This document shows positions 1 to 11,700 of a DNA stretch of 64,000 bases, piece by piece. Origin of the DNA: Guillardia theta CCMP2712 (taxonomy: Eukaryota > Cryptophyceae > Pyrenomonadales > Geminigeraceae). The position numbers and the translations under genes were made by a program. Location: positions 5,374 to 69,373 of the forward strand of contig NW_005434648.1 of NCBI RefSeq assembly GCF_000315625.1, given 5' to 3'. The notes beneath the pieces are model-generated. The model did not search any database and was not told the DNA's origin. It was given only the letters and a program-made list of their open reading frames with translations. Every line of letters starts with the position of its first letter. Within the stretch, counting starts at the first letter, position 1.

Positions 1-2413
1 ACTGGGGATGGGGGTGAAGGAGTATGCGCAGGTTTGACAGGATCAGGTACAGACACATTGGGAAGTTGGATGCTATCCTGCATGCAACAACGATTACACC
101 TTGTCACTTCTATAATGTTCATGGGGATGGGATCATGGGACAAGTGCGGGGTAAGGGGAGCTTGAAGATGCTTTTGTGATTAGGGTGTGGATGATCGTGC
201 AGTGTACAAAGGAAACAAGCGTGATATGGTTGCTCAAGGGACTTGCATATTGGAGACAGTTGGGGATGGACGACATCATGATAATGACAACTTGGGAATC
301 TCAACAAGACAAGTATGATTCTTCAGACCATGTTCTTCTCTAACATGAAAGGTTTTCTATCCTTATCATGATTGAAAGATGTGTAAAAGTAATGCACAAC
401 TATGCCTAGAATGATCCTAAGACGTGATCGGATGTAGAACACCATCATCCTTGCTCTAGGGCGGCGTCGATGCTCTTCATTGTGCTTCCTGCATTGTCAA
501 CGTTACTTAACTAAGAAAGTTTACTCAACTTTAAGTAAAAGAAAGGGCTCCATATAGAATCCGTGCTATTCTTTCTATACATATTTAGCTAAGTTTGGGG
601 GACTGTTCCCTCGTACTGATTTTTAACTTAACTTTGAGTAAAGGAAGCATGTTCCGAGCCAGGCTCGCCGCTGTGTCTGTCAAAGTTGGCGTTCTCTTCA
701 AGGTGACTCTAGCCTGATTTTTAACTTACGGTCTCGAGTTCCACAGGGCCAACTTGAGTTCAAGTCACTACTTTACTATTTAAACCCGTTCACGGTTCCG
801 GTTCAACAGTGACGGTGCCATAACTAGTCACTAGTAACCGTCCGGCCCGGGCCCGCCCGGCGTCAGCCTGCTGGCACGCCACCCGGTGACCGTCACGGCC
901 CGGCCAAGCCTCCGTGACTCGCCTAGCCCGCGGCCCGGCGCGGGTCACATCTTTACTCAAAGTTAAGTCAAAATCAGATCGAGGACACTACTGGTACTAC
1001 TCAGTGACTGGTACTACTACTGTTGGCGGGGTAGGGGTGGGGGTTCGATTCTGCGGCCATATGATGACAAATCAGCGGTCATCTAATGATCGGATGCTGC
1101 AAGTGTGTTTGTATGTCCAAGTACCCCTCTCGACGCTGTCCGACTAGAACCCAATATTAATACGAAAAGAAGAGGTGCTAAATCAATCGGGGCTCAGATT
1201 ATCTCTGTGCACTCCCAGCCATCTAGTTAGCATCAAAGTCGAATCTTTGAGCTTTTGAGGGTAGGGTTGTTTTATCCTGGTAATGTGGGGATTGGAAGGG
1301 TAGGGGTGGTTGGTTGTTGAGGACCAAAAAGTTGAAAGCGAACAAAAAGGGCCTAATGGGTTAGGGGTGGTTGATGGGGGGGGGTGGGGGTATAGGCGTG
1401 TAAGTGCTAACCTTCAAGGACCCACCTTCCCCAGTATCAAAAGGGGGGGTGAATAGTTGTTCCCAGAGATCAATGAGACGAGGAGTGGGGGTGGGGGTAG
1501 GGGTAGGTGAGGATAGGCGAGAATGATGGCAGGTGTTACAAGGTAGGGTCATCTCGTCAAGTCATCTTCGAAGATGGGTAGGGTTCAGAATGGGCCTCAA
1601 GAGTAGGGGTACTTTCATACTGTTTCGATGAAAGATGATACCACCGGTGGGGTTTGTGACAGGGGTGAGTCAATCCAGTGGGGGGTAGGGTGTTGTGTTG
1701 TGCGCGGCATCCAGGCGATATGGCTCAAGGGATGTGTAGAGATAGCAGGGAGGATGAGGGGGGAAGGGGCACTAGCGTGATAAACATAGCGATGGCATGA
1801 GAACCAGGAGAAGAAAGGGAGACACCAGAATATTGAATGAATGAACACGTGATTAACCTTCTAATCAGTAAGAAGTGGTAAACTGAGGGTCGAAAAGTTT
1901 TGACTGGAAGGAATGAGAGCTTGGGGCCAACTTATAGAGCCCCCTTTCCATGTAAACCTCTTTCTGTATGAGAGTTTCTTTGATTCTTCAATCGAATGTG
2001 GATTCAAAATGCTGAATTGCTGGATGATTGACAGTGTTACATAGGACTAATTTAGACATTCTGCTGCTGAGTTCATTTGCAGCAGGAGTTTTGTTTGGAC
2101 ATGACTAAGCTTGAGATCGAAACCATGGAGTATCCTTGATGACCAACACAGGGTAAGTAAAACGGATATCAAGACATCTAATTCTCTTTGATTGAATCAT
2201 GTTATATGGCCCATTCCCACTCTGGCAGCCATGAAGGCGATAAATTTTGAAGCGATTCTTACACTTAATTTCTGTGTTTGATGTCAAGACACTGCGGTTT
2301 ACGTTACGAAGGTGTCTAAGGACTGGTAACGTTCCTTGTGTCTCGACTAAAGGAGATTCATCGGGCGTCTCTGCTGTCTGTGGCTGGCCTGAATGTACCT
2401 GGCTTAGAACGGC
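1..2413. other. Non-coding region, G/T-rich
   Basis: No convincing coding frame is visible on either strand. The stretch is rich in degenerate GGGTAGGGGTGG-like runs (about 1030-1050, 1260-1400, 1470-1520, 1590-1690). It also holds several copies of a TTAACTTAACTTTGAG-type motif, two of which are the inverted ends of the element listed at 609-984. The last few hundred bases before 2414 are probably the 5' flank of the CDC14 gene, but I see no recognisable promoter element. Confidence 0.6.
609..984. mobile_element. MITE-like element with terminal inverted repeats
   Basis: The left end (about 609-643) contains CTGATTTTTAACTTAACT followed by TTGAGTAAAG. The right end (about 951-984) carries the reverse complement with one or two changes, giving imperfect terminal inverted repeats of about 35 bp around a 375-bp unit. 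The core is unlike its flanks: a very GC-rich block at 836-945 full of GTGAC/GTCAC palindromes and CpG. An extra half copy of the terminal motif sits inside at 713-727, suggesting nesting. There is no ORF, so it would be non-autonomous. No clear target duplication was identified. Confidence 0.5.
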
Positions 2414-4298
2414 ATGGATATGAGGCTAGATCAGACACCAAACTCAAAGGCACACAGAAAGTCGCTTCAGAACTTGCAGAGAAAGGGATGGGCGCGAGGC
2501 ATTGGTGAATTGGATGACAAGGTTCTATCCAATGCACCCACTCCTGTTTGCAATGTACGGAACAAAAACGGCAAGAACATCGTTTACACTGTGCCCAGTG
2601 TGAACAAACCTTACACCTCCGACCTTGCTTCGATTCTTCCTAGGCGCCTGAACTTTCAATCTGCAAGTTCAGGTGGCTCTGCGGCTCGAGGAGTGCGGAT
2701 CGTCAGTGAGAATGTTCCGAGCCCATCGAGAGTGAACGACAACCAGCAGAACGCAAGTGGGGCAGGAAGTGGTTCTGTGGATGACAGGCTGCCCCAGAAT
2801 TTCCCTCGCAATGACTTGAGTCGTTTGCGAGTCCTACAAAGACCCTCCTCGGGTAAAGGGCAGGGGTTGAGGAGAAGCGCTGACCCTGCCCTACAACCAG
2901 CCAACTCACCCAACATGTCAACTAGGTTCATGGTCGGGTCCACCTATCCCATCATCGATGGAAGGTTCTATTGGGCCAGCGTCAGTTGCGAGCCTGCGGC
3001 TCCTCAATCGGAGCATTGGTTTTCTACCGACAGAACCCTCGTCTATTCTTCTTTCTGTGCGGATTTCGGCCCAATGAACCTGAGTGCCATCGTTCGATAT
3101 GTGAAGTTGATGAAAGAAAAAATGAGCAGCGAGGATCTCAAAGGGAAGAAGATTGTTCACTTCACTGGTGCATCAGTTCAAAACCGTACCAACTGCGTGT
3201 TCCTCATTGGTTGCTACCTCCTCTTGGACAGAAAGATGTCTCCAGCCGAAATCTGGAATTGTTTTTCGAAGTTTGAGCCTTCTCCTTTCTTGCACTACAG
3301 AGATGCAACTTTTGTAAGGAGCACTTGGGACTTGAAGCTTGAGGACTGCTGGCGAGGCCTTCACCGGGGCATCGAGGTAACATGCGCTCCTGTGGAATGC
3401 GATGTAACGAGGATTATGCAGACAGGGCTGATCGACATCGAAGGTTTCAATCCCGACGAGTACGACTACTACGATCACCCGCAGCATGGCGACATGCATG
3501 TCATAGTTCCTAGAAGATTCATCGCATTCAAGGGCCCGACAGGTCGGCGGTATCGACTGGCTGCAGGGCTCTACTCGCATACGCCGAAAGACTATATCGA
3601 GGTTTTCAGACATCACAATGTGAGTGAAATGTTGTGAAGATAATGAGGTTGATGACATGACGGTAAAGGTTTCTGCGATCGTGAGGCTGAACAACAAGGT
3701 GAAGATGTTTTTTTCGTGTCATCCCTTGTGTTGACGCTCATGCGCAGGAATACGACCGGAATGAATTCGTGAAGAATGGGTTCAACCATTACGATCTCTT
3801 CTTCGAAGTGAGCTGCAGCATGCGGATCGTTCTGTCTGAATTCTTGTGTAGGACTGCACAACACCGTCAGAGTTGATTGTGAGCAAGTTCATGGACATCG
3901 TGGAGAGAGAGAGGGGAGTGATCGCAGTCCACTGTTTGGCTGGACTTGGAAGGACGGGGACGCTGATCGGGTTGTGGATCATGCGCAACTACGACTTCAC
4001 AGCTGAGGAGGTGATCGCTTACTTGCGGATCATCCGACCTGGAAGCATCATCGGGCCTCAGCAGCAGTACCTTTGCGATTGCTACCAAAAGCTCAAGAAC
4101 GTGAAAGAAGCTAGCTTCTCGTCCCGTAAGCAACCTGCCCCTCCCATCTCCGCTACTTGTCACGAGTCTGATCGCCTGCTAGCGGGAAGACTTGACTACA
4201 ACTCTGCGGCGCTCGCAAAAGAAGTGAAGGAGGGAATGCTTCGTCGCCACATTCATCGCATCCCCAGGTGGTTCAGGAAGTCGCTGACTGCTGAGTAG
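2414..4298 (+). CDS. CDC14: CDC14-type dual-specificity protein phosphatase
   Basis: Cell-cycle phosphatase of the CDC14 family, which removes proline-directed Ser/Thr phosphates late in mitosis. Exons: 2414-3619, 3669-3698, 3748-3807 and 3852-4298, giving about 580 residues; the three introns are 44-49 nt. The second exon is only 30 nt and supplies [10 protein letters not shown], the conserved VVRLN strand of the family; without it the alignment has a hole. After an unconserved basic, Ser-rich N-terminus (about 1-170) come the CDC14 N-terminal phosphatase-like domain (from GRFYWASV, through [12 protein letters not shown]) and the catalytic domain. The P-loop [11 protein letters not shown] holds the nucleophilic Cys and the Arg, followed by [13 protein letters not shown]. 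The C-terminal tail is short. Start chosen as the first in-frame ATG; the true N-terminus could lie further in. Confidence 0.93.
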
Positions 4299-4546
4299 AC
4301 ACTGACGGTATTGACATTGACAGCAATGGGATGCAAGGTGCGGGAAGTGCAGGTGAAGTTGGAGGAACTAGGTAAGGGAAGGATGATGGAGTTGCAGACT
4401 AGCAGGACATATGGGGTTTGCAGGACGATGGTAGTCCACGCATGTTTATTCTTTTGTCTTATTCTTTTCTCTGTATTGTTTTGATCACCTCGTGCGTTCA
4501 CTTCATGCCTCGGGCAAGAGCGATCGCAATTTCTGCATATTGCACG

Positions 4547-5425
4547 TTATGACAACCACAAGCACCGGAGGAGGAAGGGGTTGGGAGCGGAGGGAGAGGG
4601 AGAGGAGAGGGGAGCGGGCGGGGGCAGGAGCGGGGGGGAGGAGGAAGAATAGGCTGCCCTCACCTCGTTCACGTCAAACCTGGTGGATTTCTGGACCTCA
4701 AGGACCTGCTTGATCTTGAGAATGCAGAAGAGGAAGGGAGAGCGCACAGAGGATGTTAGGAGGGTAGGATGAGATACAACGGTGAGGAAAAGAAGAGGGA
4801 ATTGGAAAGGAGGAACCTACCTTCTCCTCAAGCTGGTATCTTCCTCCGCTGTAGACGTACACGAACTGGACCTGCCTTGCTGTCATGTTAAGGCAGGAGG
4901 AGGAGCGGGATCACCTTGCTGACCGTGTAGTCTGCTCCCTCCACAGCAATCCTGCAGGATGTTAGAGGGGGAGGCGGTCAGAGCTCCTTACTTGTCCCCA
5001 TTGTGGGTACGAGGATGGAAGAAGTGAACGCCTTCAAGCCTGCAGCACAGGTCAGGGCCTTCAAGCCTGCAGCACAAGGGCGGCAGCTCCGAGCCTCCTC
5101 TCTCACATTCTCTCTGGTGGCGGCGAGATAATCTTCACCCTAGCAATGCACCATGAGCTCGACTCCCCGACCTCCGCGGTACCTGAAGGGCTTGTCGTCC
5201 TGCTCCTTCTGTCTCTTCGCGTCCTGGGCAAGGGTGAGGAGGCGAGGGAGTGGGAGAGGAACAAGTCAGCACCTGTCGCTTCTTCGATTTGTCCTTGAGC
5301 GTGTACAGAAGCTCCTGAGGGTTCACCGCGTCTCGGATTTCAGCTCTGCCCTGCTCGCTCGGAGAAGTACAAGCAGAGACAAGGTACAGCTTGCTCCCGG
5401 TGGTTGGACCTGCACGTTCGAGCAT
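4547..5425 (-). CDS. Conserved protein of unknown function (multi-exon)
   Basis: On the minus strand at least six short exons join in one frame. They read KLYLVSACTSPSEQ... (5425-5273), DAKRQKEQDDKPF (5223-5183), RVKIISPPPERM, LEGVHFFHPRTHNGDK, IAVEGADYTVSK, VQFVYVYSGGRYQLEEK and IKQVLEVQKSTRFDVNE (near 4716-4666), with introns of roughly 35-60 nt. The segment from VKIISPPPERM to VQKSTRF looks like a compact conserved domain, but I cannot name it. The final exon may read on to a stop at 4547. The first ATG (5425-5423) overlaps the TGA of the methyltransferase just upstream. This may therefore be the 3' half of that gene, with one junction unseen or a frameshift, rather than a separate gene. 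Confidence 0.45.
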
Positions 5426-6603
5426 CACGAGGAGCAGAAGGAGATGAGGTGGGCAGCTAGACCAGAGACGTCGAGCCTGACGCTCTCCCGATTGAAGCCA
5501 GTCTTGTCCAGCAGCTCCTTCACCAAGGCCGTTCGCTCTGTGCTCGTACGGTTACCCCAGCCCTGGACCTGCCGGTCGAGGAACGAGGCCTTGCTAGTCC
5601 AGCTAATGATGAACGATCCTCCTGGTCTCAAGACTCGAGCTGCTTCAGCGAAGACTTGGAGGGGAAACTGCAGGTAGGGCATGACGCCTGAGCAGACAAC
5701 AGCGTCAAACGACTGCTCCTGGAAGGGAAACGCCACGTGCTCGGCGTTGAGGTCGAGCACAGAGAACTTGGTGAGAGCAGAGTTGGACTGCAGGTGCTCA
5801 TTCACCACCCCGATGCCATGCAAGCTGGCAATCCTCTCTGACGGGATGAATGACTTCGCGCCCGCACCAACCTCGAGCACTTCGGCTCCTCCTTTCAACC
5901 TGAAACCCCCGGTTACTGACCAGCTCCTCCCGGCAAGCCTCCACCTGTTCTCCAGCAACTCGGAAAGCAGGTCAGCCTGGTCCTTGTTGAAGTCACTCGC
6001 CTTCGCTCCCACCGCCTGCGATGTGACGACATCACACGAGCTCGGGTCGTTCTCCCGCTCACCTTCCAATACTCTGCATCGCTCAGCGTTCGGTTCGGGA
6101 CTCTCAACTCGGCCTGGTCATAGATGCTGTTGGCGTCCTGATAAGATGGGTGACAGTCTGCCACCGGCATCAGGAATGAGGACAAACCTTCTTCACGGTT
6201 CTTCGAGCTCGAATCTGATCCTTCGCGTCAATCCACTCCTGCTCTCCGTTCTATATCAAGCGGTATCAGCCTCTGCCGACAAGCCCAACGCTCGGGGTAC
6301 CTCGAACACGACAAGCAGGTTAACCTCGCCTCCTCTTGCCGACACCTTCTTTTCTTTGATCGTTGCCGGCCACCAGCACTCCTCCCACCTCACGTCGACC
6401 TCCTGGTGGCACCTTCAGAGTCTGCCTCCTCCCCTCCCAAGTTTGTTGCTCACCATGCCGACATGCAGGTGCGTGTCTGAATGCTTTGCATCAGGTCGCT
6501 TGCTCGATTTGTCTGAAGCTGTGGGGTCAGCATGACTGGACTTGACATGCACATCGGTCAACCTTTCATCATCAGCACTTGTGTCGCAGTGCGAGGCAAA
6601 CAT
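5425..6603 (-). CDS. SAM-dependent methyltransferase with N-terminal Tudor-like segment
   Basis: Five exons on the minus strand: 6603-6454, 6402-6301, 6238-6188, 6137-6063 and 6015-5425, all joined in phase 0, about 322 residues. The last exon is a class I Rossmann methyltransferase of the Methyltransf_11 type. Motif I reads AEVLEVGAGAKSF, a later motif PFQEQSFDAVVCSGVMPYL, and the post-motif EAARVLRPGGSFIISW. The upstream exons encode VDVRWEECWWPATI ... EVNLLVVFEEWIDA, which resembles a small Tudor/Agenet-like barrel; this is a weak family guess from the aromatic pattern. The substrate cannot be told. The stop codon overlaps the ATG of the downstream minus-strand exons, so the true gene may extend to about 4550. 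Confidence 0.7.
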
Positions 6604-7943
6604 GGGCGTGAAGGAAAAGCATGTCTACAGCTGGAGAAGCAGCTCGAACCTCTTGCCTTACTGCTCGTTCGATCCAGTCCGATGAGGCTCGGCGAAAAAG
6701 CTGAGCATGTGCTACAGAACGAGAGCAAGACAGCCACAAACATCCCCCCAGGAGCTGAGCGCAACGATCGCCAGACATCTAAGGTGTGAGACCGACGAGG
6801 TTGGAGAAGCGAGTTATGCAGACGAGAAGCTAGAGGAGGAGAGAGAGGAGGGGAAGAGAGAGGAGGGGGAGAGAGAGGAGGGGGAGAGAGGGGACGCGAA
6901 CTACGACAGGTCTCCTCCATTTTCGCCTTAGACCAAAAGTAGAACTTTTCAAATACCGTTTGAGAACTTCTGAGAGGACATCAGAACTATTGAGCGGGCG
7001 CATGAACTACTGAGCTTGTATAAGAACTTTTCCGAGGCCGAGAGAACTTTTCAGGAAGCACGCGAAGAGGAGGAGTGACATGGCGGGGCGGCGGGAGGAG
7101 GAGGAAGATGGGAAGGAGGAGGAGGAGGAGGGGAAGGAGGAGGAGGATGGGACGGCGGAAGAGGATGGGGAGGAGGAGGAGGAGGAGGAGGAGGATGGGA
7201 AGGAGGAGGAGGAGGAGGAGGAGGATGGGAAGGAGGAGGAGGAGGAGGAGGAGGAGGAGGATGGGGAGGAGGAGGAGGAGGAGGAGGAGGATGGGACGGC
7301 GGAGAGGAGAGTGAGGAGTAAGAGGAGGCGACAACAAGTTTCAGATGAGGAGGAGGACAGCAACAGAAGTCGCCACGAAGCAAAATGGAGGCTGAGATGT
7401 AGCCAATCCGTTGGACGAAGTATCCTCAGTAACGACCTAGTCCAGCAGAGAACAAGCGAAGAGTGGAGAGGAGCCGGAGGAGCAGGAGGATGGAGAGAAG
7501 ATGGGAGGAGATGGGAGGAGATGAGAAGGACAGGACAGGAAGAGGGGGCACGGGATGGGAGGAGGCGAGTTGTGTTGTAAAAGGAGACAGGGGGACTCGT
7601 GAGATCAAGATAAAATGGGTGAAACACACCAACAGGAATAGAGAGGAGAGTGCTTGGAGCAAGCATATGAAAGTAAATGATTCGTAGACCGACAAAAGCT
7701 GGTGCTGGCGCTGCAAAGCTCCTGACAGGTCGGCAGTCAGGCAGGTCGAGCCGAGAGCCAGCTGTAGGAATAGCGACAAGTCGAGAGAGAGAGACAAGAC
7801 ATTGAAATCTCCACGCATGACCGATTGCAGGCCTCATTTCTTCATTCTCTCACTCTCTTCCTCCCAGTCAATACCTGCGCTCTCATCCTCCCCTTCCCTT
7901 CACTCCGTTCTTTCGCTCTCTGACATGCTGTACAGGTTACGCC
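6604..7943. other. Intergenic low-complexity region
   Basis: No supported gene. It contains purine-rich runs (6830-6895; the GGA repeat at 7085-7310; 7460-7570) and a short series of degenerate copies of AGAACTTTTC/TGAGAACTTCTGAG between 6944 and 7055. Long open frames here encode only poly-Glu, poly-Arg or poly-Ser and exist because the GGA repeat lacks stops. Confidence 0.6.
7085..7310. repeat. (GGA)n polypurine microsatellite
   Basis: About 225 bp of GGAGGA with interspersed GGATGGGA units. Purine on the + strand throughout; open in several frames but with no conserved sequence. Confidence 0.9.
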
Positions 7944-8537
7944 ATGAGTGCAACCATTGTCGCAGAGCCCAACGTTTCATCCATCGTCATCATCGACAGC
8001 CAGGGAGAGAGAATTGCCGCTCGCTACTTCACAGACGACCTCAAGACGTTGCATGCCCAGCAGCAGTTCGAGAAGAGCCTCCTGTCCAAGGCTCTCAAAT
8101 GTTCCTCACAGTCTGAAAGTGACATCTTGCTCTTCGACGGACACATAGCGGTCTTTCGCGAGGGCAAGGACGTGTACTTGTTTGTGACGGGCGATCAGAA
8201 CGAGAACGAGATCATCCTCGTGGAGGTGCTCAACGCTCTCTACAACGCCTACGCCTCCCTCCTTCCCGGCGGCTCCCTCGACCGGCACACCATGCTGGAG
8301 AAGTTAGACATCGTGTTGCTGGCGCTCGACGAGATAGTGGATAGCGGAGTCATCCTAGAGATCGAACCCTCCGCCATTGTGAACCGGGTGGGCATGCGAG
8401 GAGCGGACGCAGCTCCTGCTCCAGCAGGCATGATGCCCTTGCAAGCCCAGACGCCGCAGCAGGCGCTGCTTTCTCTCAAGGAGCAGATGACAAGAGCCTT
8501 CAAGTCCACAGGCGGAGGGTTCTCAGGGTCGGGATGA
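7944..8537 (+). CDS. COPZ: Coatomer subunit zeta (COPI)
   Basis: 197 residues in one exon. Zeta-COP is the small longin-fold subunit of the COPI coat and pairs with gamma-COP on Golgi-to-ER vesicles. The family pattern is clear: VSSIVIIDSQGERIAARY at the N-terminus, then FEKSLLSKALKC, DILLFDGHIAVFR, KDVYLFVTG, the helix EVLNALYNAYASLL, and LDIVLLALDEIVDSGVILE, with length close to other zeta subunits. The C-terminus ends in a Gly/Ser tail after KEQMTRAFKS. The ATG lies in a favourable position after a pyrimidine-rich leader (7850-7930); a 5' UTR intron cannot be excluded. Confidence 0.95.
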   Translation: MSATIVAEPNVSSIVIIDSQGERIAARYFTDDLKTLHAQQQFEKSLLSKALKCSSQSESDILLFDGHIAVFREGKDVYLFVTGDQNENEIILVEVLNALYNAYASLLPGGSLDRHTMLEKLDIVLLALDEIVDSGVILEIEPSAIVNRVGMRGADAAPAPAGMMPLQAQTPQQALLSLKEQMTRAFKSTGGGFSGSG

Positions 8538-8789
8538 GAGGAGTTGAGGAGGCAAGAGTGAGGAGGAGGAGACGGTTTGTCTAGGTAGGCCAGGGAGGGA
8601 GGGCAAGCACATGTCAGAGCCTGAGGCAAGTCAACGGCTAGATGGTCCAACGCATCTGTTGACAAACAATAAAGATCATCATACATCACTCCAGCTGATG
8701 CCGGTCTCGTGCCTCTCCCTCGCTCTGCAGCAGCCCCAGCTCGACCTCCTTCGACTTGAGCACCTCAGGCAGCACTGCCGCCAACCTCA

Positions 8790-11700
8790 TCAGCTCGCAC
8801 CTACACCCGCCTCCCTCTCTTCACCTTCACCAGGACCCTCAACGGCGACCTGGAGCGAGTCTTCTCCTTCCTCCTCCGCTCCATCGGTCTTCTGGTATCC
8901 CGCCTTCTCCTTCAAGAGCTTGCTTCGCAGCACCTGCCTGTTCCTCTTCCATTTCTCCGCCAGCGTGCTGTTCTGAAACATGTTCTTCGCACGTGTCCCG
9001 ATCGCACGCACCTTCTTTCTCCTCGTGGAGGAGAAGAGGTATCCCCTCTGCCAGTACAAGTCGCCCAACCAGCCGAGCCCGAGCCCCCCGAGCGTGAAGA
9101 AGTAGACGAGGCCGACCTTGGGCGTCTGAGTGAAGAACCTGTGGACGCCGAGGATCCCGAAGAAGAGCCAGAGGAGGAACACAAGGTAGGGAGAGCGCTC
9201 GACTGTAGGAGGCAGGCGATACAAGAAGAAGGACAAGAGGCCTGCGAGCAGGACGTACAAGGCGACCCACAAGATGACGAGAGCAGGAGAAAACTTCCCC
9301 CGCTGAGCTCCCGAGGAAGGAGGAGGCACGATCTCAGTGTCGACGTCGAAGGTGGGAGGACGGACAAGAGACGCGCGGACAGAGAACTGAGGAGGCGAGT
9401 CAGAAGCAGGTGTGGGAGGAGCGAGACAAGAAACGACAGATCACCTTGAGTGCTCTCGAGAGCTTCTCCTCGAACAGCCCGTTGCTCAACTCCGCCTTGA
9501 GAGTACTCGCGAGCTGCACAGCTCTCTGAGCCCGTTGAAGCTTGATGGTGAACCCCACGAGAGTTGACGTCACGTTGGAGGACGAGGACGAAGAGCCTCG
9601 ATCCCTCCTGGCCGTTCCCCGTCTATACCCTCTCATGGAGGTGACTTGTGCAACGGAGGTGACGTTGACCTTGGAAGGATCGACGTTGGTCGTGTCTGCG
9701 ATGCTGGCGACAAACGAGTTGTAAGCAAAACGGCTGAAGTCCTGAAAGAAGAGTGAGGGAGGGAAGAACAAAAGAAAGCGGCAAACCTGATCGCTGATGC
9801 CAGTAAGGGCAATCGCTGCCGATACCTTCACCGGCACAGTCGCTTCATTCAACCACACGCATGAACTTCCGTTTCCCCCGCAAATCCCGCAGGCATCAAC
9901 CACAGTGTTACAAACAAGGCACAGCGATCCGTCGCCTCCGCACACGCCACAAGCGTCCAACTTCTTGCCGTTGACCTTGTTGTCGCAACCGATGCAGGTA
10001 CTGTTGTCTCCTCCACACACTCCGCAAGCGTCGAAGCGTAAGCCGCTGTTGGTCACATTGTCACACCCCAGGCAGCTCTTACCGTTTCCGCCACATATTC
10101 CACAGACGTCAAGCATAGCTCCGCTTCCATGCACACCATCACATCCCACACACGACAAACCGTTGCCTCCGCACACTCCGCACGCGTCAACTGTGTTGTG
10201 GCTGTTGGGAATGCCATCGCACCCCTTGCAGGTCGAGTTGTCTCCCCCACAGATGCCGCACGCGTCCTTCTTCACGCCGCTGAAGGCAATGCCGTCGCAT
10301 CCCATGCAAGACTGTCCATCTCCCCCGCAGACCCCGCAGACATCCAGCACCTTGCCGCTGTCAGGAATTCCATCGCAGCCCATGCAAGAGGAGCCGTCAC
10401 CCCCGCAGACCCCGCAGACGTCCAAGACTTTGCCACTGTTGGGTTTGCCGTCACAGCCGAGACACGTCGAGCCATCTCCATCGCAAACTTGACACGCGTC
10501 AAACGTCTTGCCGGAGTTGCAAGTTCCATCGCACCCAAACACCTTTCCAGAGTCCAACTGCTGGTCGCATCCCATGCTGTGGAAGTTGACAGTAAGGGTG
10601 AAGTGAGCTGTGTCGCAGCAGAAGCCAACCACTCCGATGAAGAGCAGCCCTTTCATGTTCGTGTTGGCTGCGCTAGAAAGTGTCCTCCCCACGTTCGTCC
10701 CCGACCCGCTGCAGCTGTCGCACGAGATTTCTCTGCACTCACAAGGAGCTCGGTCGCCCGGGTTAGAGCACGAGCAGAGGCTGCTGTAATGCAGCAAGCT
10801 CGGCAGAGAGCCGGCTTGGATGTAGAGGTCTGGGTCTCCGACAGAGGACGTTCGCGTCATCGTTGCTGTGAAGCTTCCGCCCACGTACGGCCCCAAGTCC
10901 ACCGCGTAATACTGCCAGGCGTTGGGCTCGACTAGACCTTCGATGGTCTGCCCAGAGATCACTTGAGGAATCGGCGTAGAGCAGTCTGGTCCCGACCAGA
11001 GCCCTTCACACACGCATTCGCCTGCTACGCACTGACCATGAACTCCACAAGAATGCTTGCAAGGAGGATCCACAGTCCCCAAGAACTGAAAGTCACCGGT
11101 GACAACGATCCCGTAGCATTGCGGGCCCTGTGGGACTGCATGTCCTATCACCACAATCGTGTAGTTGCCAGGGATCGGAACCTTGACAAAGATCTGCTCA
11201 TTGTTGTTCAATCGGTCGGCATAGAAGTAAGAATCTCCATTGATGTTCGATGCAGAAAAATTGTTGCCAATCCACATTCGGTCGTTTGGACCATAGAGCA
11301 TCAAGTCAAGATCATTGATCAAGACAACATCTGAAACGAGAGTTGCTGGCGGGTCTGTCCAAGCAATGGTCACCTTAAAGGACTGACTTGACCGCACCTG
11401 ACGCGAGCAACCGTCAGCCGTCACACGCGTTCACAGCTTCACTCTCACCTGAAACTTGAAGGCCGATGCTTCTCCAGTGTCCAGACACTTCGTGGAGTGC
11501 GGTGACTGATCATCGCGAATCCATAAGTTCTTGGGGCCGTGCGCAGATCGATCTTGGAAGTAAAGGGCTTGCTCGATGTTCAGAGACCCATATCCTTGCT
11601 CGTTGTTGGGCAGCAGCTGGTCCAGAGGTTTGGAGCTACTCCCACCATACGAGCTTGCATCCAAGGTGCCGGTCAAGGCCTTTCCTGCTGACAGGGCCAT

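Noticed and set aside
7007-7837. Long minus-strand open frame rich in Ser and Pro
   Set aside because: It exists only because the GGA/TCC repeat has no stops; no conserved segment or splice logic.
9329-9331. Independent start of the TM2 protein
   Set aside because: The frame there has only a GTG, and it continues upstream in frame to a CAG acceptor next to the protease exon.
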